Of a DNA stretch of 12,996 bases, positions 7,531-12,996 are shown in pieces. The position numbers and the translations under genes are program-made. The stretch spans positions 1 through 12,996 of the forward strand of contig CABUKY010000041.1 of the NCBI GenBank assembly GCA_902492185.1, given 5' to 3'. Origin of the DNA: an uncultured Collinsella sp. GTDB lineage: Bacteria > Actinomycetota > Coriobacteriia > Coriobacteriales > Coriobacteriaceae. Positions within the stretch are counted from its first letter, which is position 1. Each line of letters begins with the position of its first letter. Under the pieces are notes generated by a model. The model did no database searches and was not told where the DNA came from. It was given only the letters and a program-made list of their open reading frames with translations.

Positions 7531-7562
7531 TTGGCGCAAAGCAACCTGTCCCCGATGCACCA
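7531..7562 (+). repeat. 32-bp palindromic intergenic repeat, copy 2
   Basis: It begins 4 bases after the stop of the hydrolase gene and differs from copy 1 at four positions, three of them transitions. The ends TTGGCGCA and TGCACCA are still nearly complementary. No other good terminator is seen behind the hydrolase gene, so the element may serve as its 3' end. Confidence 0.75.
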
Positions 7563-7594
7563 ATCTTCGATGCGCCTGGGGTGGGCTCGACCGC

Positions 7595-7600
7595 TATACT
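7595..7600 (+). promoter_or_regulatory. Putative -10 box for the ndpA-like gene
   Basis: TATACT lies 38 nt before the ATG at 7639 and fits a sigma-70-type -10 element. No convincing -35 lies at 16-18 nt. Confidence 0.4.
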
Positions 7601-7638
7601 GGTTCGTGCCGAAATCGATCTAGAACGGAATGCCGTAT

Positions 7639-8643
7639 ATGAAAATCAATCATGCGATTCTGCATATCCTGGACTTTGACTCTGCCGTCAACGTCATGAG
7701 CCAGCGCGAGCTCGATATCGAGAGTCGTACCGTGCGCAACTTCGTGACCACGCATCTGCGCCGCGCCCGCACCTCGGCCGACAATAAACGCGCCACGTTT
7801 GCCGAGAACTCTGCGTTTGGCGGCGAGCTTAAGGGCTATTTCTTTGGCGAGCGCGAGTTCGTTAACCTGTCGCAGCAGATTGCGGAGTTTATTTCCTCCG
7901 AGCTCACCAAAGCCGAGAAAGCCGAGTCCACCGACGTGCTCGTGGCCGATTTTGACGACGATGAGGATGCCCGCTGGTTTGCCGTGATGCTGCTGGGCTC
8001 CAAGCAGGCTTTTATGCACGAAGTGGGCCGCGAGGAGGGGGAGGTGCGCAACGACATCGCGCGCCACTACGCCATTCTGCCGAACCCCTCGCAAAAGGTG
8101 CCGAGCTATGCCATCGTGCGCGCGAGTACCATGGAGATCGGCTACGTGGACAAGAAGCGCAAGATTGCCGGCGAGGACCGTATGCTTATCCCCGATGGCC
8201 TGCTGCAGTGCGACACGGGCGTATCGGGCAAGGAGGTCATCGACACCGTGACGCGTGTGGTCGAGGAAGTCGCCGAGGAGCACGGTGCCAACACGGCTGT
8301 AGCGCTCGCTAAGGTTAAGGCTGCCGTTGCCGAGAAGGTTGAGGATGACGAGGAACTGCCGCCTTGGGATATCGTCGACGAGGTCTTTGAGGACGAACCG
8401 GTTATCAAGGAGAGTGTGCGCGCCGCACTGACCGAGGAGAAGGTGCCTGAGCGTGTGCCCGTGGAGCGCAAGCAGGTCGAACGCGCGGCGGTGCGCAATC
8501 ATAAGATCCGTACCGACACGGGTATCGAAATCAGCTTCCCGGCCGAGATGGGTTCGAACTCCGAATACATCGAGTTTGTCAACGAGCCCAACGGCCTCAT
8601 CTCCATTGAGCTCAAGAACATCGGCAGCATCGAGAACCGATAA
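7639..8643 (+). CDS. Nucleoid-associated protein, NdpA/YejK family
   Basis: A 334-aa protein resembling the NdpA (37-kDa nucleoid-associated, YejK) family. The N-terminus has the family's opening, a hydrophobic strand followed by a helix. The middle has a WFAVMLLGSKQAFMHEV segment and a conserved block on Lys-rich and acidic residues. A highly charged Glu/Lys/Val-rich stretch (about 205-290) precedes a C-terminal beta segment. The role in other bacteria is DNA binding and nucleoid organisation; the exact function is poorly defined, and similarity here is by overall pattern. Start: an ATG at 7630 has no spacing from the GGA upstream, so the in-frame ATG at 7639 is preferred. It has its own -10 box and a strong terminator, so it is probably monocistronic. 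Confidence 0.8.
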   Translation: MKINHAILHILDFDSAVNVMSQRELDIESRTVRNFVTTHLRRARTSADNKRATFAENSAFGGELKGYFFGEREFVNLSQQIAEFISSELTKAEKAESTDVLVADFDDDEDARWFAVMLLGSKQAFMHEVGREEGEVRNDIARHYAILPNPSQKVPSYAIVRASTMEIGYVDKKRKIAGEDRMLIPDGLLQCDTGVSGKEVIDTVTRVVEEVAEEHGANTAVALAKVKAAVAEKVEDDEELPPWDIVDEVFEDEPVIKESVRAALTEEKVPERVPVERKQVERAAVRNHKIRTDTGIEISFPAEMGSNSEYIEFVNEPNGLISIELKNIGSIENR

Positions 8644-8659
8644 ACTGCGCTTGGACGCT

Positions 8660-8711
8660 GCGGAAAACAAAGGCCGAAACCCTTCGGGACTTCGGCCTTT
8701 TTGTTTTCGGC
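8660..8711. terminator. Terminator of the ndpA-like gene, probably bidirectional
   Basis: AAAGGCCGAA (8669-8678) pairs with TTCGGCCTTT (8691-8700), followed by TTTTTG; an inner CCC/GGG pair tightens it. Outside the core, GGAAAACAA and TTGTTTTCG are also near-complementary, so T tracts exist on both strands. Confidence 0.88.
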
Positions 8712-8754
8712 TTGGTCGCTGACATTGCGCCGTAGGTTGAGCATGCGCCAGCGA

Positions 8755-8852
8755 AAACGCCCCTAGGCGAGCAAGGTGACGCGAAAGAGGAGGGCATTGA
8801 CCTTCTGGTCATGCCCGACGATTGAACGTCAGATTGCCGCTTAGGGGCGTTT
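8755..8852. ncRNA. Closed multibranched structured element, possible ncRNA or interspersed repeat
   Basis: A 15-bp closing stem is formed by 8755-8769 with 8838-8852 (AAACGCCCCTA with TAGGGGCGTTT, a G-U pair, then GCG with CGC). Within it, GGGCA (8792-8796) and TGACC (8798-8802) pair with GGTCA (8807-8811) and TGCCC (8812-8816) over a TTCT loop. GACG (8817-8820) pairs with CGTC (8827-8830). Both strands end in short T runs, so it could act as a two-way terminator for the convergent ndpA-like and dapH genes, but the apex is far larger than any terminator needs. It matches no RNA family I recognise. Confidence 0.5.
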
Positions 8853-8865
8853 GCAGCGTCGGGTC

Positions 8866-8893
8866 GTTACGGCGTTTGGTAAAACGCCGTAAC
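8866..8893. terminator. Perfect 12-bp hairpin just behind dapH
   Basis: GTTACGGCGTTT (8866-8877) is exactly complementary to AAACGCCGTAAC (8882-8893), with a GGTA loop, and starts 2 nt after the dapH stop on the minus strand. There is no T tract on either side. It may mark the mRNA 3' end or protect it, rather than terminate by itself. Confidence 0.55.
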
Positions 8894-8895
8894 TA

Positions 8896-9615
8896 TTAAA
8901 GCTGGCGCAGGCCCTCTTCCAGGCCGGTCTTGCTGTCGGTCTGGGCGTCGCGCATCTTGATGACGCGGGCAGGAACGCCGGCCACGACGGCGCCGGCGGG
9001 GACGTCCTCGACGCACACGGCACCGGCAGCCACGACGGCGCCCTTGCCCACGCGCACGCCCTCCAGGACCACGGCGTTGGCGCCGATCATGACATCGTCC
9101 TCGATGATGACGGGCGTGGCGCTTGCGGGCTCCACGACGCCCGCCAACACGGTGCCGGCGCCGATGTGGCAGTTCTTGCCCACGGTGGCGCGGCCGCCTA
9201 GCACGGCGCCCATATCGATCATGGAACCCTCGCCGATAACGGAGCCGATGTTGATGATGGCGCCCATCATGATGACGGCACGGTCGCCAATCTCGACGCG
9301 GTCGCGGATGATCGCGCCCGGCTCGATGCGGGCGTTGATGCCCTTAAGGTCGAGCATGGGCACGGCGGAGTTGCGGCAATCGTTCTCCACATCGTAGTAA
9401 TCGATGGAATCGGCGTTGGCGTCGAGGATTGCCTTGAGCTCATCCCAGTCACCAAAGACGGTCTTGCCTCGACGACCGCCGTAGACGTGTGCATTGCCCC
9501 ACTGGACCTTCATGCCCGGCTTCTCGCGCACATACAGCTTGACGGGTGTCTTTTTAGGCGCGGTGGCGATGTAATTGATAATCTCCTGGGCATCCATCTC
9601 GGCTGCGTTACTCAT
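8896..9615 (-). CDS. dapH: Tetrahydrodipicolinate N-acetyltransferase
   Basis: Acetylates 2,3,4,5-tetrahydrodipicolinate with acetyl-CoA to N-acetyl-2-amino-6-oxopimelate, the branch step of the acetylase variant of the lysine/diaminopimelate pathway. It has 239 aa, matching the acetyltransferase (DapH) rather than the longer succinyl type. An N-terminal helical domain (1-85) is followed by left-handed beta-helix hexapeptide repeats (about 90-215: NARIEPGAIIRDRVEIGDRA and onward) with the acyltransferase segment GANAVVLEGVRVGKGAVVAAG. Start: ATG at 9615 with AAGGAG 8 nt upstream. It is the last gene of the lysA-dapA-dapB-dapH operon, 39 nt after dapB. Confidence 0.94.
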   Translation of the reverse strand: MSNAAEMDAQEIINYIATAPKKTPVKLYVREKPGMKVQWGNAHVYGGRRGKTVFGDWDELKAILDANADSIDYYDVENDCRNSAVPMLDLKGINARIEPGAIIRDRVEIGDRAVIMMGAIINIGSVIGEGSMIDMGAVLGGRATVGKNCHIGAGTVLAGVVEPASATPVIIEDDVMIGANAVVLEGVRVGKGAVVAAGAVCVEDVPAGAVVAGVPARVIKMRDAQTDSKTGLEEGLRQL

Positions 9616-9654
9616 ATACTGTTTCTCCTTTGCGTGGGTACGGTAGATACCTGG

Positions 9655-10395
9655 TTAGGCAAACATGACCTGGTCGAACGTATAGAAGCCGGGCTCGCGG
9701 GCGACGAGCTTCTGCGCGGCTGCCAGGGCGCCGTTGACAAAGATCTGACGACTCGTGGCGCGATGCGTGAGCGTGACTTCTTCGTCCTGGCCAAAGAAAC
9801 TCACTTCGTGCACGCCGGCGACAGTGCCACCGCGCAGCGAGTGCATGCCGATCTCCTTGGGGTCGCGCGCTCCGCACATGCCCTCGCGGCCATAGACGGG
9901 GTGGTAGCCTGCCTCGGGCTCGGCTTCGACGACGGCGTCGAGCAACAATTTGGCAGTGCCGCTGGGGGCGTCGACCTTTTGGTTATGGTGCGTCTCGACG
10001 ATTTCGCAGTCAAAGCCGGGCAGCTCGCGTGTGGCCTGTGCTACCAGATGGCGCAGGGCTGCGATACCGATGGAATAATTGCCGGAGTGCATGACGCGGG
10101 CGTTCTGACCCAGCTCGCGCAGGCGGTCCATCTGATCGGGTGTGTAGCCTGTGGTGCCCGAGACCAACGCCGCGCCCGTGCGCTCGACATAGGAGACGAC
10201 GGCATCGAAGGTCACGACGTTCGAGAAGTCGATAATCACATCGGCGGCCGGTGCGTTCTCGAGCTCGCTCAAATCGAAGCCAATCTGGGCGACGATATCA
10301 AAAACGGGCTGACCGGCGGCGTCGACAACGCCCTCGGCGGTAGTGCGGATGAGCGAGCCCATGCGGCCCGTTCCCATAATGACGGTCTTAATCAA
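9655..10395 (-). CDS. dapB: 4-hydroxy-tetrahydrodipicolinate reductase (TTG start)
   Basis: Reduces the DapA product to tetrahydrodipicolinate with NAD(P)H. It has 246 aa. The nucleotide-binding motif GTGRMG is at 8-13, SGTTGYT at 79-85, and the catalytic signature ETHHNQKVDAPSGTA at 134-148 includes H136 and K140. GMHSLRGGTVAGVHEV follows. The start is TTG at 10395: the next Met (residue 7) would remove the first beta strand. AAGGGAG lies about 9 nt upstream. The start overlaps the dapA stop by 8 nt, suggesting translational coupling. Confidence 0.95.
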   Translation of the reverse strand: MIKTVIMGTGRMGSLIRTTAEGVVDAAGQPVFDIVAQIGFDLSELENAPAADVIIDFSNVVTFDAVVSYVERTGAALVSGTTGYTPDQMDRLRELGQNARVMHSGNYSIGIAALRHLVAQATRELPGFDCEIVETHHNQKVDAPSGTAKLLLDAVVEAEPEAGYHPVYGREGMCGARDPKEIGMHSLRGGTVAGVHEVSFFGQDEEVTLTHRATSRQIFVNGALAAAQKLVAREPGFYTFDQVMFA

Positions 10396-11278
10396 GCAGA
10401 CCAGCTCCCTTCAGAGCATCGGTAAGTGCAGAGCGCGTGTCGTCTGCCATGGGGCACAGCGGCATGCGGTAGTTTGCCTCGATCATACCCATCTGAGCGA
10501 GCGCTTCCTTGACGGGGATGGGGTTGACCTCGCTAAAGAGGGCATTGATGAGCGGCTGACCGGCAATCTGGATATCGCGGGCACGCGCCACGTCACCGTC
10601 CAGATAAGCGCGGCACATGTCGTGCACGAGCTGCGGCTGAACATCGGCCCACACGCTGATGGTGCCCGAGGCGCCCAGGCTCATGAGCGGCACGGTCAGC
10701 GCGTCCTCGCCCGAGTACATGCGGAAGTCATCGGACAGCAGGTGGGCGATCTTGGCTGCGTAGGCGACGTTGCCCGAGGCCTCCTTGATGCCCATGATGT
10801 TGGGATGCGCGGCCAAGCGCTCTACGTTGCGCTCGCTGATGCCGCAGCCACAGCGGCCGGGGATGTTGTATAGAATGCAGGGGATGTCCACGGCGTCGGC
10901 CACGGTCTTAAAGTGCTGGTAGATGCCCTCTTCGTTAGACTTGTTGTAGTAGGGGGTAATGAGCAGCAGACCATCGGCGCCCAGGCCCTGGTAAGTGAGC
11001 GACTTGGTGAGCATGGTCTGCGTGGAGTTAGAGCCCGAGCCGGCGATGACGGGGACGCGGCCCGCAACCTGCTTGACCACTGCGGCGACGACGGAGTTGT
11101 CCTCGTCGTCGGTCATCGTGGCACTCTCTCCGGTGGTGCCCAGGGTGAGGATGGCGTCAGTGCCATTTTGCAGGTGGAAATCGATAAGGCGCTCAAGCGC
11201 GTCAAAGTCGACACTGCCGTCCTTTTTAAACGGCGTGACAAGGGCGACGATTGAGCCCTCGAGATTGCGGATATCCAT
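10388..11278 (-). CDS. dapA: 4-hydroxy-tetrahydrodipicolinate synthase
   Basis: Condenses pyruvate with aspartate semialdehyde, the committed step to diaminopimelate and lysine. It has 296 aa, the normal length. The Schiff-base lysine is K165 in GIKEASGN. The proton-relay residues T48-T49 (GTTGES), Y110/Y111 (ITPYYNKS) and Y137 (ILYNIPGR, R142) are present. Start: ATG at 11278 with an AAGGGGAAG ribosome-binding site and family similarity from the first residues (NLEGSIVALVTPFKKDGSVD). The same frame is open upstream to 11533 and there encodes what looks like the tail of LysA (see lysA). Confidence 0.95.
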   Translation of the reverse strand: MDIRNLEGSIVALVTPFKKDGSVDFDALERLIDFHLQNGTDAILTLGTTGESATMTDDEDNSVVAAVVKQVAGRVPVIAGSGSNSTQTMLTKSLTYQGLGADGLLLITPYYNKSNEEGIYQHFKTVADAVDIPCILYNIPGRCGCGISERNVERLAAHPNIMGIKEASGNVAYAAKIAHLLSDDFRMYSGEDALTVPLMSLGASGTISVWADVQPQLVHDMCRAYLDGDVARARDIQIAGQPLINALFSEVNPIPVKEALAQMGMIEANYRMPLCPMADDTRSALTDALKGAGLLD

Positions 11279-12686
11279 GTTCTTCCCCTTCGCTTCCGCG
11301 ATCTGGATGCGTTTGTTCCATTGAGCGGCGACGGCCAGACGCTCGTCCTGAGCGCGACGGCGGGCGCTTTCGGCGCGCGATTTGGCCAGCAGCTCTCGGC
11401 AGCACGTCGAGCGTGGCAAAGTAATCGCCCGGGCGCTCGGCGCGGCGGATGAGGTCGGCCGAGCCATCGGGGCGCAACAGGACCTCGGCGGAGCGCAGGC
11501 GTCCGTTGTAGTTGTAGCCCATGGAGTAGCCATGCGCGCCGGTATCGTGAATTACAAGCAGGTCGCCCATGTCGATATGCGGCAGCTCGCGATCGATGGC
11601 GAACTTGTCGTTGTTCTCGCACAGATTGCCCGTGATGTCGTACGTGTTTGTGACGGGGGCTGCGGTTTTATCAGGACCGTCCGGCTGGCCCATCACCGTG
11701 ATGTGGTGGTAAGCGCCATACATGGCGGGACGAATGAGGTCGACGGCACTGGCGTCCACGCCGATATAGTCCTTGTAGATCTGCTTCTCGTGGATAGCCT
11801 TGGTGACCAGGCAGCCGTAGGGGCCCATCATAAAGCGGCCCATCTCGGTGCAGATGGCCACATCGCCCATGCCGGCGGGGACCAGGATCTCGTCGTATGC
11901 CGCGTGTACGCCCTCGCCGATGGCGTGAATGTCGTTAGCCTGCTGCTCGGGCAGGTAGGGGATACCCACACCGCCGGACAGATTGATAAAGGCGACGTGT
12001 GCGCCGGTCTCGCGCTCCAGGCGTACGGCAAGCTCAAAGAGGATGCGCGCGAGCTTGGGGTAGTAGTCGTTGGTGACGGTGTTGCTGGCAAGGAATGCGT
12101 GGATGCCAAAGTCCTCGGCGCCCTTGGCCTTGAGCATGCGGAAGGCCTCGAAGAGTTGCTCGGTGGTCATGCCATATTTGGAGTCGCCCGGGTTGTCCAT
12201 GATGCCGTTGGAGAGCTGGAACAGACCGCCTGGATTAAAGCGGCAGCTGACCGTCTTGGGGATGGGCCCCGCAACGCGCTCAAAGAACTCGATGTGGCTG
12301 ATGTCGTCAAAGTTGACGATGGCGCCCAGCTTGTCGGCGAGCTCAAAGTCGGCAGCCGGCGTGTCGTTGGACGAGAACATGATGTCGTGTCCTGTGATAC
12401 CCAGCGAGCGGGCGATCATGAGCTCGGTATAGCTCGAGCAATCGCAGCCGCAGCCGTATTCGTTGAGAATGGAGATGAGCGCCGGGTTGGGGTTGGCCTT
12501 GACGGCAAAGTATTCCTTAAAGCCCGGGTTCCATGCAAAGGCGTCGCGCACTTCTTGCATGTTGCGGCGGCCCGCCTCGTCGTATAGATGAAACGGCGTG
12601 GGGAACTGCTCGACGATATGCTCGAGCGTCTCCTTGTCCACAAACGGCTGCTTGGCCGCATATGCCTCGTTGGGGGTCAATGCCAT
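11226..12686 (-). CDS. lysA: Diaminopimelate decarboxylase, apparent frameshift near 3' end
   Basis: Decarboxylates meso-2,6-diaminopimelate to L-lysine with PLP. The alanine-racemase-fold barrel carries K63 (EYFAVKANPNP), the glycine loop SGGVG at 237-241, E281 (TEMGRFMMGPYG), C356-E357 and GAHGYSMGYNYNGR near 383-396. The usual HIGSQ segment is HAFLASN at 196-202, a variant. Up to P430 the protein is convincing. Beyond this the frame gives a Pro/Arg/Ser-rich tail with rare codons, running 53 nt into dapA. The adjacent frame from 11395 gives a helical tail (ELLAKSRAESARRRAQDERL and onward) with good GC3 codons, so one extra base in CCGAGAG (11393-11399) is likely. The restored frame meets no stop before dapA. 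Start: ATG at 12686 with GAGG 10 nt upstream. Confidence 0.9.
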   Translation of the reverse strand: MALTPNEAYAAKQPFVDKETLEHIVEQFPTPFHLYDEAGRRNMQEVRDAFAWNPGFKEYFAVKANPNPALISILNEYGCGCDCSSYTELMIARSLGITGHDIMFSSNDTPAADFELADKLGAIVNFDDISHIEFFERVAGPIPKTVSCRFNPGGLFQLSNGIMDNPGDSKYGMTTEQLFEAFRMLKAKGAEDFGIHAFLASNTVTNDYYPKLARILFELAVRLERETGAHVAFINLSGGVGIPYLPEQQANDIHAIGEGVHAAYDEILVPAGMGDVAICTEMGRFMMGPYGCLVTKAIHEKQIYKDYIGVDASAVDLIRPAMYGAYHHITVMGQPDGPDKTAAPVTNTYDITGNLCENNDKFAIDRELPHIDMGDLLVIHDTGAHGYSMGYNYNGRLRSAEVLLRPDGSADLIRRAERPGDYFATLDVLPRAAGQIARRKRPPSRSGRASGRRRSMEQTHPDRGSEGEEHGYPQSRGLNRRPCHAV

Positions 12687-12696
12687 GTCCCGTAAA

Positions 12697-12763
12697 CCTC
12701 GCTATCCAGACGGCGCCATCGCGCATCGAATCCGCATAGCGTGGACCCAATGTCCGGATAGCG
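12697..12763 (-). promoter_or_regulatory. Expression platform of the lysine riboswitch
   Basis: On the minus strand CGCTATCCGGAC (12752-12763) pairs with GTCTGGATAGCG (12700-12711), with one wobble pair. The second arm abuts the lysA Shine-Dalgarno GAGG (12697-12700). The CTATC of the first arm is also complementary to GATAG of the aptamer (12909-12913), so two exclusive pairings are possible. There is no T tract, which favours control of translation initiation over transcription termination. Confidence 0.55.
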
Positions 12764-12775
12764 CTCCCGCATTGC

Positions 12776-12915
12776 TGCAGACAGTCCTGTGGGTGTTTCC
12801 CACAGGCCCACCAGGTTGTTCGTGCCCGTAAAACCCAGTTCGGCGGGTTTCGCCTCCCCACGGGGTCAAAGCCTGCCGGCTCGCCCGCGGCTCTTCGTGC
12901 CCGCGCCTCTATCAA
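12776..12915 (-). promoter_or_regulatory. Lysine riboswitch (L box) upstream of lysA
   Basis: Read on the minus strand, conserved blocks occur in L-box order: GATAGAGG (12906-12913), GGGGAGGCG (12851-12859), GCCGAA (12839-12844), a wobble-rich P4 stem around CTGGG and CCTGG, a P5 hairpin CCTGTGGG with CCCACAGG (12786-12806), and ACTGTC (12780-12785). Length and order agree with the known lysine aptamer. Placed 90 nt before lysA at the head of lysA-dapA-dapB-dapH, it should lower operon expression when lysine binds. Confidence 0.88.
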
Positions 12916-12917
12916 GT

Positions 12918-12947
12918 GGTAAAGACCCTATCACGTTGCACTTTACC
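12918..12947. promoter_or_regulatory. Palindrome between possible divergent promoters
   Basis: GGTAAAG (12918-12924) is perfectly complementary to CTTTACC (12941-12947). The arms flank the putative -10 box of the minus-strand promoter and overlap the putative -35 box of the plus-strand promoter. It may be an operator; no regulator is recognised. Confidence 0.35.
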
Positions 12948-12953
12948 AAACAA
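12925..12953 (-). promoter_or_regulatory. Putative promoter of the lysA operon
   Basis: On the minus strand TTGTTT (12948-12953) and TAGGGT (12925-12930) are separated by exactly 17 nt. A start about 7 nt downstream would place the RNA 5' end directly at the riboswitch aptamer. Confidence 0.45.
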
Positions 12954-12970
12954 GAGTATTCGTATATAAC
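12942..12970 (+). promoter_or_regulatory. Putative divergent plus-strand promoter
   Basis: TTTACC (12942-12947) and TATAAC (12965-12970) lie 17 nt apart on the plus strand, pointing to a gene beyond the right edge. Only 26 bases follow, with no gene visible. Confidence 0.4.
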
Positions 12971-12996
12971 GTTTAAAAAATGCAGGGATATGCTGG

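Noticed and set aside
8746..8846. Short open frames across the structured element
   Set aside because: Two plus-strand frames give peptide-like strings, but neither has a usable start or ribosome-binding site and one has an in-frame stop; the dyad structure explains the sequence better.
11382..12587. Long plus-strand ORF opposite lysA
   Set aside because: A shadow of a GC-rich gene on the other strand; composition is Val/Ala/Gly/Asp low-complexity and no family is recognisable. The same holds for the minus-strand ORFs at 1827-2918, 3856-5121, 5299-6342 and 7594-8670.
1..12996. CRISPR arrays, tRNA, rRNA, transposase genes
   Set aside because: No regularly spaced repeats, no cloverleaf-like or rRNA-like stretches, and no transposase or integrase motifs were seen.

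Overview
The window looks like chromosome from a gut Coriobacteriia member, most probably Collinsella or a close relative. This is inference from the GC-rich, strongly GC3-biased coding style, the gene content, and the lysine cluster using an acetyl-type DapH. Nearly all of it is ordinary metabolic backbone. The exceptions are a low-GC block at the left edge (about 1-1700) and several structured intergenic elements.

Layout. (1) 1-1690, plus strand, visibly AT-richer: the C-terminal part of a radical SAM protein, open at the window edge and of the kind that usually follows a cobalamin-binding domain. One perfect Shine-Dalgarno behind it lies a 36-residue acidic small protein, then a strong terminator. 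The pair resembles a peptide-modifying enzyme with its substrate and is the best candidate here for an undescribed system. (2) 1818-6252, plus: glutamine-dependent NAD+ synthetase, a class I/II aminotransferase and L-lactate dehydrogenase. The last two are each preceded by a terminator-like leader hairpin close to the ribosome-binding site. (3) 6318-8702, plus: a DUF2974-type alpha/beta hydrolase flanked by two copies of a 32-bp palindromic repeat, then an NdpA-family nucleoid-associated protein with a bidirectional-looking terminator. (4) 8755-8893, between convergent genes: a roughly 100-nt element that folds into a closed multibranched structure, plus a 12-bp perfect hairpin just behind dapH. 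(5) 8896-12953, minus strand: lysA-dapA-dapB-dapH, headed by a lysine riboswitch and a likely promoter, with a possible divergent plus-strand promoter at the right edge.

How the genes work together. dapA, dapB and dapH make N-acetyl-2-amino-6-oxopimelate from aspartate semialdehyde and pyruvate, and lysA performs the last step from meso-diaminopimelate to lysine. The riboswitch lets lysine feed back on the whole operon. The aminotransferase at 3937 could supply the missing transamination step, but this is unproven. lysA carries an apparent single-base frameshift near 11396. Restoring the frame reads through, without a stop, into dapA.
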